Below are positions 38,772-48,792 of a stretch of DNA of 64,000 nucleotides, one piece after another. Each line of letters begins with the position of its first letter. Position 1 is the first letter of the stretch. The notes under the pieces are model-generated. The model saw only the letters and a program-made list of their open reading frames with translations. It did no database searches and had not been told where the DNA came from. Source of the stretch: Methylobacterium goesingense (GTDB taxonomy: Bacteria > Pseudomonadota > Alphaproteobacteria > Rhizobiales > Beijerinckiaceae); assembly GCF_022179225.1 (NCBI RefSeq), contig NZ_BPQL01000043.1:22815-86814 (forward strand). Direction: 5' to 3'. The translations under genes and the position numbers were made by a program.

Positions 38772-40268
38772 TCAGGCCTCGTAGTGATCGCGCACCAGGC
38801 GGTCGAGCATCCGCACGCCCCAGCCCGCGCCCCAGCTCCGGTTGATCTCGCTCGCAGAGGAGGACATCGCGACGCCTGCGATGTCGAGATGGGCCCAGGG
38901 CACGTCGTTGACGTAGCGCTTGAGGAAGGAGGCCGCGGTGGCGGCACCGCCGTGCCGGCCGCCGGTGTTCTTCATGTCGGCGAACTTCGAATCGATCGCC
39001 TTGTCGTAGGCCGGGATCAGCGGCATCCGCCACACGGCCTCGCCCGTGGCCTCGCCGGCCGCCGTGATCTTGGCCGAGAGGGCGTCGTCGTTGGAGAACA
39101 TGCCGGCGATGTCCTGGCCCAGGGCCACGATGATCGCGCCCGTCAGGGTGGCCAGATCGATCATGAACTTCGGCTTGTAGGCGCTCTGGATGTGCCAGAG
39201 CACGTCGGCAAGGACGAGGCGGCCTTCCGCATCGGTGTTGATGATCTCGATGGTCTGGCCCGACATCGAGGTGACGATGTCGCTCGGGCGCATGGCGTTG
39301 CCGTCCGGCATGTTCTCGACGATGCCGATGGCGCCCACCACGTTGACCTTCGCCTTGCGGCTGGCCAGCGCGTGCAGCGTGCCGACGACGCAGGCCGCGC
39401 CGCCCATGTCGCCCTTCATGTCCTCCATGCCGCCGGCCGACTTGATCGAGATGCCGCCGGAATCGAAGCACACGCCCTTGCCGATGAAGGCGATGGGCGC
39501 CTCGTTCGGATCGGTGGCGCCGTTCCAGCGCATCACCACGACGCGGGCCTCGCGCGTCGAGCCCTGGGCTACGGCCAGCAGCGCGCCCATGCCCAGCGCC
39601 TCGAGCTTGCCCGGGCCGAGCACCTCGACCTCGACGCCAAGCGCCGTCAGCGCCTCGGCGCGACGCGCGAACTCCTCCGGATAGAGGACGTTCGGCGGCT
39701 CGTTGATGAGTTCGCGGGCGAGGATGACGCCGTCGGCGACGGCCTCGGACACCTTCGCGGCGGCCTCGGCGGCGGCGACGTCGGCCACCATCAGGGTCAG
39801 GGCAGTGCCCTTGGCGTCCTCGCCCTCGGGCTTCTTCTTGGTCTTGTAGCGGTCGAAGCTGTAGTGGCGCAGGCGGGCGCCGAGGGCGAAGTCGGCCGCG
39901 TTCGCGGCGGTGACGTCGAGGCCGGCGGCGATCAGCGCCACTCCGGCGCTACGCCCCGAGACCTTGCCGGCGGTGAAGCCGCCGAGGGCCGGCCAGTCGA
40001 TCTTGGCGCGGTCCTTCTCCGAGCCGAGACCGATGACGAGGAGACGGTCGGCCTCCAGGCCGGCCGGGGCGGGCAGCGCCAGGGCCGACAGGGACTTGCC
40101 CTTGAAGCGCTCGCTGGCCGCCGCGCGGGCCACGAGATCGGCCACCCCGCCGCCGATGGCCTGGGCGACCGCCGGGGCCAGCGCGAGATCGTCGCCGACG
40201 AAGAGGACGACGTCGCCCCGGCCCACAGGCCCCAGGGGCCCGAACGCGATCGTGATTCCGTCCGCCAT
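38772..40268 (-). CDS. pepA: Leucyl aminopeptidase (M17 family)
   Basis: This 498-residue cytosolic metallopeptidase removes N-terminal residues from peptides. The two-zinc site is formed by [28 protein letters not shown] and [17 protein letters not shown], all intact. The N-terminal macro-like domain covers about residues 1-160. In E. coli PepA also binds DNA and represses carAB; whether this homologue does so is unknown, though carAB is in the same window. A 290-base divergent gap separates it from lptF. Confidence 0.96.
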   Translation of the reverse strand: MADGITIAFGPLGPVGRGDVVLFVGDDLALAPAVAQAIGGGVADLVARAAASERFKGKSLSALALPAPAGLEADRLLVIGLGSEKDRAKIDWPALGGFTAGKVSGRSAGVALIAAGLDVTAANAADFALGARLRHYSFDRYKTKKKPEGEDAKGTALTLMVADVAAAEAAAKVSEAVADGVILARELINEPPNVLYPEEFARRAEALTALGVEVEVLGPGKLEALGMGALLAVAQGSTREARVVVMRWNGATDPNEAPIAFIGKGVCFDSGGISIKSAGGMEDMKGDMGGAACVVGTLHALASRKAKVNVVGAIGIVENMPDGNAMRPSDIVTSMSGQTIEIINTDAEGRLVLADVLWHIQSAYKPKFMIDLATLTGAIIVALGQDIAGMFSNDDALSAKITAAGEATGEAVWRMPLIPAYDKAIDSKFADMKNTGGRHGGAATAASFLKRYVNDVPWAHLDIAGVAMSSSASEINRSWGAGWGVRMLDRLVRDHYEA

Positions 40269-40292
40269 GACGCTGCTTTCCGAGAATTTCGC

Positions 40293-40314
40293 TCGAACGA
40301 TGGAGTCCGTTCGA
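40293..40314. promoter_or_regulatory. Palindrome in the pepA-lptF divergent region
   Basis: TCGAACG, an eight-base spacer and CGTTCGA form a perfect 22-base inverted repeat 25 bases upstream of the pepA start. It could be an operator or part of the pepA leader. The rest of the 290-base gap shows no gene. Confidence 0.3.
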
Positions 40315-40558
40315 TCGCTGGTGCGCGAGAAACCGTGTGCGGAGCGGCACGCGCTGGGATGCGCCGCTCCGAGGGCTTCTGTGTACCCGTTGAGGCAGAG
40401 AACGCAACGCGATCACGATGCCGCGAAACCGCCCGAATTGGCGCGCCCCGGTCGGAGTCGACCGCCGGGGGGTGGGCGGCTAGAAAGACGGATGGGGCGT
40501 CGACGCGCCCTGGCCGATGCGGGGGGCAATTCCGCACGACGCCGATCCACGAGAACCG

Positions 40559-41728
40559 ATGACGCAGATCGAGCGCTACATCTTCAGAATCGCGCTCGGG
40601 GCGTTCCTGGCCTGCCTGGTCGGCCTGACCGGCACGATCTGGGTGACACAGGCCCTGCGCGAACTCGACCTGATCACCGCCAAGGGCCAGACCCTGGTGA
40701 TCTTCTTCCTGATCACGGGCCTGTCGCTGCCGACCCTGATCACCGTGATCGCGCCCGTGGCGCTGTTCATCGCGGTGGTCTACGCGCTCAACAAGCTCAA
40801 CGGCGATTCCGAGCTCATCGTGATGTCGGCCGCCGGCATGCGGCCCCGGCAGATCCTGCGCCCCTTCCTCAGCCTCGGCCTCGCCGTCAGCCTCGCGGTG
40901 GCGTTCCTGACGATCCAGGTCATGCCGTCCTCGTTCCAGGAATTGCGGGACGTGCTCACCCGCGTGCGGGGCGACTTCATCGCCAACGTGGTCAAGGAAG
41001 GCCAGTTCACCAGCCTCGACAGCGGCATCACCTTCCACTTCCGCGAGCGCGGGCCCGGCGGGGCCCTGCTCGGCCTTTTCATCCAGGACAAGCGCGAGGC
41101 GGGAAAGTCGGTGGTCTACCTCGCCGAGCGGGGCCAGGCGATGGAGTATGGTGGCCAGAGCTACCTCGCCCTGCAGAAGGGCAGCATCCACCGGCAGCAG
41201 AAAGGCTCGCGCGACGCCTCGATCATCACCTTCGAGCGCTACACCGTCGATCTGGCCGCCTTCACGCCGCCGGATGCCGAGCTCGTCTACAAGCCGCGCG
41301 AGCGTGCCACGATGCAGCTCCTGTTCCCCGACACCAGCGAGACCTACTACCGGCAGCAGAAGGGCCGCTTCCGGGCGGAGCTGCACGACCGGCTCTCGTC
41401 CTGGCTCTATCCCCTCGCCCTCACCTTCATCGCCTTCGCGGCGCTGGGCGATCCGCGCACCACGCGCCAGGGGCGCGGCCTCGCGGTGGCGGGCGCCGTG
41501 CTCGCCGTGGTGGTGGTGCGCATCGGGGGCTTCGCCGCCTCGAGTGCGGCCGCCCGCAGCGCGGGCGCGGTGGTGGCGGTCTACGCCGTGCCCCTCCTGG
41601 CGATCCTGATCTCGGCGGTGATGATCTTCAACGGCGCGGCGGTGCGGTCCTGGAACGCGCGCGTGGCCCGGGCGATGAGCGGGCTCGCGGGCCGCCTCGG
41701 CCGGCGCCCGCGCCTCGGCGTGCAGTGA
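40559..41728 (+). CDS. lptF: LPS export ABC transporter permease LptF
   Basis: This 389-residue permease forms, with LptG and the ATPase LptB, the inner-membrane motor that extracts lipopolysaccharide toward LptC and LptA. It begins MTQIERYIFRIALGAFLACL, with three N-terminal membrane helices up to about residue 110. A periplasmic beta-jellyroll domain (about 120-285) and three C-terminal helices follow. ELIVMSAAGMRPRQIL is the coupling-helix stretch typical of LptF/G. The ATG at 40559 is chosen; upstream residues are not conserved. lptG starts 16 bases after the stop. Confidence 0.93.
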   Translation: MTQIERYIFRIALGAFLACLVGLTGTIWVTQALRELDLITAKGQTLVIFFLITGLSLPTLITVIAPVALFIAVVYALNKLNGDSELIVMSAAGMRPRQILRPFLSLGLAVSLAVAFLTIQVMPSSFQELRDVLTRVRGDFIANVVKEGQFTSLDSGITFHFRERGPGGALLGLFIQDKREAGKSVVYLAERGQAMEYGGQSYLALQKGSIHRQQKGSRDASIITFERYTVDLAAFTPPDAELVYKPRERATMQLLFPDTSETYYRQQKGRFRAELHDRLSSWLYPLALTFIAFAALGDPRTTRQGRGLAVAGAVLAVVVVRIGGFAASSAAARSAGAVVAVYAVPLLAILISAVMIFNGAAVRSWNARVARAMSGLAGRLGRRPRLGVQ

Positions 41729-41744
41729 GGCGGAGCGCGCGGCC

Positions 41745-42833
41745 ATGCTGATCGGCGCCACCCTCGGCCGCTACTTCGCCATGCGCTTCGTGCGCACGAT
41801 CCTCGGCGTGTTCCTCACGGTGTTCACCCTCGTCTACACCCTCGATTTCGTCGAGCTCCTGCGCCGCGCGGGGGATGCCGAGGGTGCGTCCACAGGTTTG
41901 ATGGCGCAGCTCTCGCTCTACCGCACCCCGGCTGTGGCCGAGGGCGTGCTGCCCTTCGCGATCCTGTTCGGCTCGATGGCCACCCTGCTGCAGTTGTCGC
42001 GCAAGCTCGAACTCGTGGTGGCGCGTGCCGCCGGCATCTCGGCCTGGCAGTTCCTGCAACCGGGCGCGTTCGTGGCGCTCGCCATCGGCGCCTTCACGGT
42101 GGGCGTCTACAATCCGGTCTCGGCGCTGATGAAGCAGCGCTCCACCGAGATCGAGGCCAAGATCTTTTCTCGGTCCACGAAAGCCAATTCCGGCAAGGAC
42201 CTGTGGATCCGCCAGCGTAGCCTCGACGGGCAGGCGATCCTGCGGGCCGACACCGCCATCGAGGGCACGACCACCCTGGCGGGCGTCTCGGTCTTCACCT
42301 TCGACGACGCGGGCACCTTCACGGCGCAGATCGAGGCGGCGCGGGCGACCCTGCACGACGGCTATTGGGCGTTGTCGCAGGCGCGCGTGATGGCGCTGGG
42401 CCAGCCGGCGGAGAGCTACGACACTTACCTCATCGCCTCGACCCTGGTGCCCTCGCAGGTCCGGCAGCGCTTCACGCCGCCGGATTCCGTGCCTTTCTGG
42501 CAACTCCCCGAGACGATCTCGCGGTTCGAGCGGGCCGGCCTCGATGCCACCCGGTACCGGCTCCAGTACGACGTGCTGCTCGCCCGGCCGGTGCTGTTCC
42601 TCGCCATGGTGCTGGTGGCGGCCAGCGTTTCCTTAAGGTTCTTCCGCTTTGGTGGGGTGGGCAAGCTGGTGCTGGGCGGCGTGGCGGCGGGGTTCGTGCT
42701 GTATGTCGCCCGACAGGTGCTGGAAGGCCTCGGTGCCTCGGGAATCGTGACGCCGACGGTGGCGGCGTGGTTCCCGGCCGTGGTAGGGAGTCTCCTCGGT
42801 ACGCTCACGCTTCTCTATCAGGAGGATGGCTGA
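41745..42833 (+). CDS. lptG: LPS export ABC transporter permease LptG
   Basis: This 362-residue partner permease of LptF has the same layout: helices at about residues 10-115 (YFAMRFVRTILGVFLTVFTL), a periplasmic domain, and three C-terminal helices. KLELVVARAAGISAWQFLQP is the coupling helix. The stop overlaps the lptD start in a TGATG arrangement, so translation is probably coupled. The three genes together commit the operon to outer-membrane lipopolysaccharide assembly. lptB, lptC and lptA are not in this window. Confidence 0.93.
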   Translation: MLIGATLGRYFAMRFVRTILGVFLTVFTLVYTLDFVELLRRAGDAEGASTGLMAQLSLYRTPAVAEGVLPFAILFGSMATLLQLSRKLELVVARAAGISAWQFLQPGAFVALAIGAFTVGVYNPVSALMKQRSTEIEAKIFSRSTKANSGKDLWIRQRSLDGQAILRADTAIEGTTTLAGVSVFTFDDAGTFTAQIEAARATLHDGYWALSQARVMALGQPAESYDTYLIASTLVPSQVRQRFTPPDSVPFWQLPETISRFERAGLDATRYRLQYDVLLARPVLFLAMVLVAASVSLRFFRFGGVGKLVLGGVAAGFVLYVARQVLEGLGASGIVTPTVAAWFPAVVGSLLGTLTLLYQEDG

Positions 42834-45490
42834 TGCCGGACTCCACGGTGGGGACGGAGCGGGAACCTTGGCAGGAGTTGGGACTGGCGTTGCGTAGGGT
42901 CGCCGACATCGCGTTCGCCACGGGCTTCGTGGCTCTGGTCACGGTCGCCGCTCCCGCGGCGCTCGGCGGCGGAGCACTGGCCCAGGGTGCGCCCAAAGCC
43001 GGCCCCGGCCAGAAGGCCGGCGCGGCCCAGAAGCCGGCCGAGCGCCTCCTCGTGGAGGCCGCCGAGCTCGTCTACGACAACGACCGCAACACGGTGACGG
43101 CGCGGGGCAACGCGGAGCTGCATTACGGCGCCCGCACCCTGCAGGCCGACCGGGTGACCTACGACCGCAACGCGAGCCGCGTCTTCGCGGAGGGCAACGT
43201 GCGGCTCACCGAGGCCACGGGCGCCGTGCTCACCGGCGAGAAGATGGAGCTCACCGACGACTTCCGGAGCGGCTTCATCGATGCCCTGCGGGTGCAGCAG
43301 ACGGTGGAGCTGAACGGCCAGCCCGTGCGCACCCGGTTCTCGGCCCCCCGCGCCGAGCGGATCGAGGGCGACACCACGAGCTTCGAGTACGGCACCTACA
43401 CGGCCTGCGAGCCGTGCAAGAACAACCCGGAGACGCCGCCCCTCTGGCAGATCCGCGCCACCAAGATCGTCCACAACAACGAGACCCACACCGTCTCGTT
43501 CGAGGAATCGACCCTCGAGATCGCCGGCATCCCGGTCGCCTATCTGCCGTATTTCGAGACGGCCGACCCGACGGTGAAGCGCAAGACCGGCTTCCTGACG
43601 CCGCGCTTCCTCACCTCGACGGCGCTGGGCTCGGGAATCGCGACGCCGTTCTTCGTGAACCTGGCGCCGAACTACGACCTCACCCTGTCGCCGGCCTTCC
43701 TGAGCAACCAGGGCGTCCTCGGGCAGGCCGAGTTCCGGCACCGCCTCGAGACCGGCTCCTACAACCTGCGTGTGTCGGGCATCTTCCAGACCACGCCGAG
43801 CGCCTTCCTGCCCGGCCCTCTCGGGGCGGGCGATCGCGACTTTCGCGGCGCGATCGAGTCGAAGGGCCAGTTCTACATCAACGACCGCTGGCGCACCGGC
43901 TGGGACGTGGTCGGGGTGACCGACAAGTGGTTCCTCGACAATTACCGCATCCGCAACCAGAGCATCACCACGGATTATTTCCGTGAGGCGGTCTCGACGG
44001 CCTACCTGATCGGCCAGGGCGACCGCTCGTGGTTCGAGGCCCGGGGCTACTACTTCAAGGGTCTGTCGAGCTTCGACTGGCAGAAGGAGCAGCCCTTCGT
44101 CGCGCCGGTGATCGACTACGACAAGCGGATCAACGGCCCGGCGCCCCTGGGCGGCGAGGTCCGGTTCGAGGCGAACATCACCAGCCTCACCCGGCAGGCC
44201 ACCGATTTCCAGGCGGTCCAGAGCCCCACGGGCTACCTGCTCCAGCCCACGATCAACGGCCGCACCTACAACCTCTACGAGACCTGCACGGTCTTCGAAC
44301 GGGGCCGCTGCGTCGTGCGCGGGCTGGCCGGCACCAATACGCGCGCCTCGGCGCAGCTCTCCTGGCGGCGGTCCTTCATCGACGATGCGGGCCAGGTCTT
44401 CACGCCCTTCGCCTACCTGCGCACGGACGCGTTCTTCGTGGACCCGCGCAATTCCGGCTACCAGAACGCCCTGGTCCAGAACATCGCCCGGCAGGACGCC
44501 GACTTCTCCGGCCGCGTGCTGCCGGCGGTGGGCATCGACTACCGCTATCCCTTCGTCAGCAATTTCGGGCCCTTGGGTGTCCACACGATCGAGCCGATCG
44601 CGCAGGTCATCGCGCGCCCGAGCGAGACCCGTATCGGCCGCCTGCCGAACGAGGACGCGCAGAGCCTGATCTTCGACGACACCTCGCTGTTCGAGTGGGA
44701 CAAGTTCTCGGGCTACGACCGGGTCGAGGGCGGCGTTCGCACCAACCTCGGCGCGCAGTACTCCGTGGTGACGCCGGCCGGCTGGTACGCGAACGCCATG
44801 TTCGGCGAGTCGATCCAGATTGCGGGCGTGAACTCGTTCCGTCGCGGCGACATCGCCAATGTGGGCCTCGATTCGGGCTTGGAGAACCGCCGGTCGGACT
44901 TCGTCGGTCGGGTCCAGGTCTCGCCGAACCAGAACATCACCTTCATCACGCGCGGCCGTTTCGACCAGGCGGATCTCGGGGTGAACCGGGTCGAGACCGG
45001 CGTGATCGCGCGGCTCTCGCCCTTCGCGCCGATCGACCTCTCGGCCTTCTATTCCTACTACAAGGCGCAGCCGGCCCTCGGCTTCGCCAACCGCCGCGAG
45101 GGCCTGACCGCCTCGGCGACCTACCACGTCACGCCGAACTGGTTCGTCACGGGCTCAGCCCTCATCGACATGTCGCACTACCTCGACGTGCGCGACAATT
45201 TCAAAACCGCCTACGCCTCCTACCTCGCCAACCCGGTCGGCGACGCGCCGGTCTATTCCAACCCCGGGCGCTTCTACCTCTCCGGCATGAGCATCGGCGG
45301 CGGCTACCAGGACGAGTGCACCACGGTGTCGGTGAACTACATCGTCTCTCCCACCGCCGCCGCGCTCGGCACCAGCGAGCGCAACCGCACCGTGCTGCTT
45401 CGGCTCGAACTGAAGACCCTCGGCGAAGCCGACTTCCGCCAGAACCTCGGAACCGCGGTCACGGCCGACGGCATCTCGACCGTCCGTTGA
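42833..45490 (+). CDS. lptD: LPS-assembly protein LptD
   Basis: This 885-residue outer-membrane protein inserts lipopolysaccharide into the outer leaflet together with LptE. A hydrophobic export signal lies at about residues 22-48 (FATGFVALVTVAAPAALGGG). The OstA/jellyroll domain follows (ERLLVEAAELVYDNDRNTVT, then ARGNAELHYGARTLQADRV), and the C-terminal beta-barrel from about 270 ends in RLELKTLGEADFRQNL. Cysteines in YTACEPCKNNPE and ETCTVFERGRCVV, and one near the end in YQDECTTVS, could form the disulfides that activate LptD. In many alphaproteobacteria surA follows; here pdxA follows directly. Confidence 0.94.
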   Translation: MPDSTVGTEREPWQELGLALRRVADIAFATGFVALVTVAAPAALGGGALAQGAPKAGPGQKAGAAQKPAERLLVEAAELVYDNDRNTVTARGNAELHYGARTLQADRVTYDRNASRVFAEGNVRLTEATGAVLTGEKMELTDDFRSGFIDALRVQQTVELNGQPVRTRFSAPRAERIEGDTTSFEYGTYTACEPCKNNPETPPLWQIRATKIVHNNETHTVSFEESTLEIAGIPVAYLPYFETADPTVKRKTGFLTPRFLTSTALGSGIATPFFVNLAPNYDLTLSPAFLSNQGVLGQAEFRHRLETGSYNLRVSGIFQTTPSAFLPGPLGAGDRDFRGAIESKGQFYINDRWRTGWDVVGVTDKWFLDNYRIRNQSITTDYFREAVSTAYLIGQGDRSWFEARGYYFKGLSSFDWQKEQPFVAPVIDYDKRINGPAPLGGEVRFEANITSLTRQATDFQAVQSPTGYLLQPTINGRTYNLYETCTVFERGRCVVRGLAGTNTRASAQLSWRRSFIDDAGQVFTPFAYLRTDAFFVDPRNSGYQNALVQNIARQDADFSGRVLPAVGIDYRYPFVSNFGPLGVHTIEPIAQVIARPSETRIGRLPNEDAQSLIFDDTSLFEWDKFSGYDRVEGGVRTNLGAQYSVVTPAGWYANAMFGESIQIAGVNSFRRGDIANVGLDSGLENRRSDFVGRVQVSPNQNITFITRGRFDQADLGVNRVETGVIARLSPFAPIDLSAFYSYYKAQPALGFANRREGLTASATYHVTPNWFVTGSALIDMSHYLDVRDNFKTAYASYLANPVGDAPVYSNPGRFYLSGMSIGGGYQDECTTVSVNYIVSPTAAALGTSERNRTVLLRLELKTLGEADFRQNLGTAVTADGISTVR

Positions 45491-45524
45491 GGCGCCTCCG
45501 CGTTCCGGGACGGAGAGACCGGCG

Positions 45525-46604
45525 ATGACCCGACGACTGGCGCCGATCGCCCTCACCCTCGGCGATCCCGCCGGAATCGGCCCGGAACTCGCCCTGATGG
45601 CGTGGCTCCGGCGCGATACCGGGCCCGGCCTCCCGACCTTCTTCCTCATCGGCGATCCGGACTTCATCGAGCGCCGCGCCAGCGCCATGAACCTGCAGGT
45701 CCCGGTCGCCGATGTCGGCCCGGACCTCGCCGAGGAGGTCTTCCCCCGCGCGCTGCCGGTGATGCCGCTGCCCAGCGGCATGCGGGTCGACGCCGAGCCC
45801 GGCCGGCCGGACTCGGCCTCCGCCGGGGCGATCCTCGAATCGATCACCGCCGGGGTGGACCTCGTCACGCGCGGCATCGCCGCCGCTTTGGTGACCAACC
45901 CGATCGCCAAGTACGTCCTGACCCAGGTGGGCTTCGCCCATCCGGGCCACACCGAGTTCCTCGCCGCCCTCGCGGTGGCACCCGGTGAGACACCGCCGCT
46001 CCCCGTGATGCTGCTGTGGAGCGAGACCTTGTCGGTGGTGCCGGTGACCATCCACGTGGCGTTGCGCCGTGTGCCCGAACTCCTGACCCAGGACCTCGTG
46101 GTGCGAACGGCCCGCATCGTCGCCCACGATCTGCGCCATCGCTTCGGCCTGGAGCGCCCCCGCCTCGTCCTGTCCGGGCTCAACCCGCACGCGGGCGAGA
46201 ACGGCACGATGGGCAGCGAGGACCGCGACGTGCTGGAGCCGGCGGTGATGCAGTTGCAGGGGGAAGGCATCGACATCCGGGGGCCGCTGCCCGCCGATAC
46301 CCTGTTCCACGAACGCGCCCGCGCGACCTACGACGTGGCCCTGACGCCGACGCACGACCAGGCGCTGATCCCCATCAAGACCATCGCGTTCGACGACGGC
46401 GTCAACGTCACCCTGGGCCTGCCCTTCATCCGGACTTCGCCCGACCATGGCACCGCCTTCGATATCGCCGGCCGGGGCCTCGCCCGCCCCGACAGCCTGA
46501 TGGCCGCCCTGCGGCTCGCTGCCCGCCTCGCCAAGGGGACCCACCTCGCCAAGGGCACCCACCTCGCCAAGGGCACCCACCTGCGCGAAGAGGCCGGCGC
46601 GTGA
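45525..46604 (+). CDS. pdxA: 4-hydroxythreonine-4-phosphate dehydrogenase
   Basis: This 359-residue enzyme of pyridoxal phosphate synthesis oxidises 4-phosphohydroxy-threonine with NAD. Family stretches include [20 protein letters not shown] at the start, [23 protein letters not shown] (metal-binding His), [15 protein letters not shown] and [21 protein letters not shown] (metal-binding His). The family normally ends soon after AARLA; here the tail carries three tandem LAKGTH repeats, then LREEAGA. The extra 20 residues look like a repeat expansion and are probably disordered. The stop overlaps the rsmA GTG start in GTGA. Confidence 0.94.
   Translation: MTRRLAPIALTLGDPAGIGPELALMAWLRRDTGPGLPTFFLIGDPDFIERRASAMNLQVPVADVGPDLAEEVFPRALPVMPLPSGMRVDAEPGRPDSASAGAILESITAGVDLVTRGIAAALVTNPIAKYVLTQVGFAHPGHTEFLAALAVAPGETPPLPVMLLWSETLSVVPVTIHVALRRVPELLTQDLVVRTARIVAHDLRHRFGLERPRLVLSGLNPHAGENGTMGSEDRDVLEPAVMQLQGEGIDIRGPLPADTLFHERARATYDVALTPTHDQALIPIKTIAFDDGVNVTLGLPFIRTSPDHGTAFDIAGRGLARPDSLMAALRLAARLAKGTHLAKGTHLAKGTHLREEAGA
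46527..46580 (+). repeat. In-frame 18-base tandem repeat in the pdxA tail
   Basis: Three units of CTCGCCAAGGGSACCCAC (S is G or C) encode Leu-Ala-Lys-Gly-Thr-His three times at the C-terminus of PdxA. The period is a multiple of three, so copy-number changes would leave the stop and the overlapping rsmA start in place. Confidence 0.9.
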
Positions 46605-47461
46605 GCGAGGAAACCGGCCTCAGCTCCGACGGCCTGCCGCCCCTGCGCGAGGTGGTGCGTCGGCACGGCCTCGAGCCCAGGAAGACCCTTGGCCAAAACT
46701 TCCTGTTCGACCTCAACCTGACCGGCCGGATTGCCCGCTCGGCCGGCCCCCTCGACGGCGTCACCGTGGTGGAGATCGGCCCCGGCCCCGGCGGCCTGAC
46801 CCGGGCGCTGCTGGCCGAGGGCGCGGCACGGGTCGTCGCCATCGAGCGCGATCCCCGGGCCCTGCCCGCGCTGGCCGAAATCGCCGCGCATTATCCGGGA
46901 CGCCTGGAGGTGGTCGATGCCGATGCCCTGCGCTTCGATCCCACCCCGCTGATCGGGTCCGGGCCGGTTCGGATCGTGGCCAACCTGCCCTACAACATCG
47001 GCACCCCGCTCCTCGTCGGCTGGCTCGCCGGCACGGCCTGGCCGCCGTGGTGGGATTCCCTGACGCTGATGTTCCAGCGCGAGGTCGCCGAGCGCATCGT
47101 CGCCGACGAGACCGACCGGGCCAATTACGGGCGCCTCGGCGTCCTCTGTGGCTGGCGCACGCAGGCCGACATCCTGTTCGACGTGGCCCCCTCGGCTTTC
47201 GTGCCGCCCCCGAAGGTCACCTCCTCCGTCGTCCGCCTGACGCCGCGCCGTGACCCCCTGCCCTGCTCGGTGCAGGCCCTGGAGTCCATCACCCGCGCGG
47301 CCTTCGGGCAGCGCCGCAAGATGTTGCGCCAGAGCCTGAAGGCCGCAGTTCCGGACCCGGCCCGGCTCCTCGACGCCGCCGGCATCCCCGAGACCGCGCG
47401 GGCCGAGGAAGTCCCGGTCTCGGCCTTCGTGGCGATGGCGCAAGCGCTGAAGGCCGTCTGA
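46601..47461 (+). CDS. rsmA: 16S rRNA (adenine1518/1519-N6,N6)-dimethyltransferase
   Basis: This 286-residue methyltransferase dimethylates two adenines near the 3' end of 16S rRNA during ribosome maturation. The start [15 protein letters not shown], the SAM-binding [16 protein letters not shown], the catalytic [12 protein letters not shown] and the C-terminal [12 protein letters not shown] are all typical. The start is a GTG at 46601 that overlaps the pdxA stop, giving [19 protein letters not shown]. It is the last gene of the lpt-pdxA-rsmA unit; a strong hairpin lies 120 bases downstream. Confidence 0.96.
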   Translation: MSEETGLSSDGLPPLREVVRRHGLEPRKTLGQNFLFDLNLTGRIARSAGPLDGVTVVEIGPGPGGLTRALLAEGAARVVAIERDPRALPALAEIAAHYPGRLEVVDADALRFDPTPLIGSGPVRIVANLPYNIGTPLLVGWLAGTAWPPWWDSLTLMFQREVAERIVADETDRANYGRLGVLCGWRTQADILFDVAPSAFVPPPKVTSSVVRLTPRRDPLPCSVQALESITRAAFGQRRKMLRQSLKAAVPDPARLLDAAGIPETARAEEVPVSAFVAMAQALKAV

Positions 47462-47580
47462 TACGGTTTCCGGCTGAATCGTTCGGGTTCCGGCGCGGCT
47501 CCCCTCTCCGTTCAGAAGAAAGAGTGCGTCGCGCACAGGCTGACCGAAGCCATCAACCGGACAGCGCCTGAAACGAAAAA

Positions 47581-47610
47581 GGGGCCGCGCGGATCTGTCC
47601 GCGCGGCCCC
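47581..47610. terminator. Strong bidirectional hairpin between rsmA and the Tim44-domain gene
   Basis: GGGGCCGCGCGGA and TCCGCGCGGCCCC form a perfect 13-base stem with a four-base loop. It is flanked by GAAACGAAAAA on the left, which gives a U-run when read from the minus strand, and TCTCGTT on the right. It lies between convergent genes and should stop transcription from both, best for the minus-strand gene. Confidence 0.75.
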
Positions 47611-47640
47611 TCTCGTTCGATCTTTGGTGAACCCTGGCGC

Positions 47641-48651
47641 TCAGCGTCCCTGCTGGATGGCCGAGAGGATCCAGCGGCCGCCGCGCTCGCGCACGAAGGT
47701 CCAGAGCTCCACGGCCTCCGGCTCGCCGGTCTCAATCACGCGGTCGGTGCGGCGGTCGATGGTCACGTCCTTGATGGCGTAGCGCATCGCCACGGTGGCG
47801 TATTCCGCATTGCCCTCGCCCCAGGCCTCCGACAGGTCGCCCTGGAGGAGCTTCACGTCCGAGATCCGGTTGACGAGGCCGCGCGCCTGATTGGCCTGCA
47901 GTTCCTCGATGAAGTAGCCGGCCATCTCGGGGGTCGCGAAGTTGCGGAGCGCCGCGGCGTCCTCACGGCCATAGGCCGCCTGGATGTCGTTGAGGGCGAT
48001 CTCGAAGCTCTGGAAGTCGCCGGGTCCGATCTGGACCGGACGCGCCGCCGGAGGCTGCACGGGGGCCGGACCGCGCTGGGCGTTTCCGCCGAGGGGAGCG
48101 CCACCCATCGGGCCACCCGAGGGACCGTTGACCGGACCGTTCATGGGCCCACCCATCGGGCCCGGCGCATCGAGGTTCGAACGCGCGTGACCGGCCGCGG
48201 CCGGCGCGCCCTGACGACGGCGGAACCAGCGCACCGCGAAGGCCACCAGCATGACGACGAGGCCGACCTGAAGGATCAGGCCCAGGAAGGACATGATGCC
48301 GCCGAGGCCGCCGAAGAAGCCGCCGCCGAGCAGAGCGCCGAGCAGGCCGGCGCCGAGGAGACCCGCCATGAAGCCGCCGCCGAAGCGACGACCGGGCTGG
48401 GCGGCCTGGGTCATGCCGGGATTGCCCATGGCCGGGCCGGGCTGAGTCTGCGTCCGCTGGATCGGCGCGGCCGCACCGGGGGCCGTCGTGGTGGCGGAGG
48501 GCGCCGAGTCGGTGCGGGAACCGCGCGAGCCCATGCCACCGCTGCTGCCGCTTCCGGGACGCGCCTCGACGACGGGCGCGGCGAGGGCCAACGCCGCGGC
48601 GAGCGCGAGGATGGACGCCGCGCGCTTGCGACGAGTGGTGGAGGTGAGCAT
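47641..48651 (-). CDS. Tim44-domain protein, membrane-anchored
   Basis: This 336-residue protein ends in a Tim44/TimA-like domain at about residues 210-336 (SFEIALNDIQAAYGREDAAA, ELWTFVRERGGRWILSAIQQ). The N-terminus has a signal-like hydrophobic stretch (ILALAAALALAAPVVEARP), a glycine- and serine-rich linker, a hydrophobic segment of about 50 residues (MAGLLGAGLLGALLGGGFFG, then LGLILQVGLVVMLVAFAV) and a long proline/glycine linker with GGPMNGP repeats. The domain is related to mitochondrial import protein Tim44 and to alphaproteobacterial TimA, a membrane protein; its bacterial role is poorly known. The ATG at 48651 is chosen before the signal. Confidence 0.85.
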   Translation of the reverse strand: MLTSTTRRKRAASILALAAALALAAPVVEARPGSGSSGGMGSRGSRTDSAPSATTTAPGAAAPIQRTQTQPGPAMGNPGMTQAAQPGRRFGGGFMAGLLGAGLLGALLGGGFFGGLGGIMSFLGLILQVGLVVMLVAFAVRWFRRRQGAPAAAGHARSNLDAPGPMGGPMNGPVNGPSGGPMGGAPLGGNAQRGPAPVQPPAARPVQIGPGDFQSFEIALNDIQAAYGREDAAALRNFATPEMAGYFIEELQANQARGLVNRISDVKLLQGDLSEAWGEGNAEYATVAMRYAIKDVTIDRRTDRVIETGEPEAVELWTFVRERGGRWILSAIQQGR

Positions 48652-48792
48652 GAAGACGCCTCTGGTGACGAATGGGACGGTCCAAGGACCTGACAACGGG
48701 CTCGGCGCGAACGCCGCTCCTGTATATGGTGACGTTCCAGCCCGGGTTTTAGTCCGTCCGCATTATGCAATCGCGCGTCCGGCGGCCCGCCC

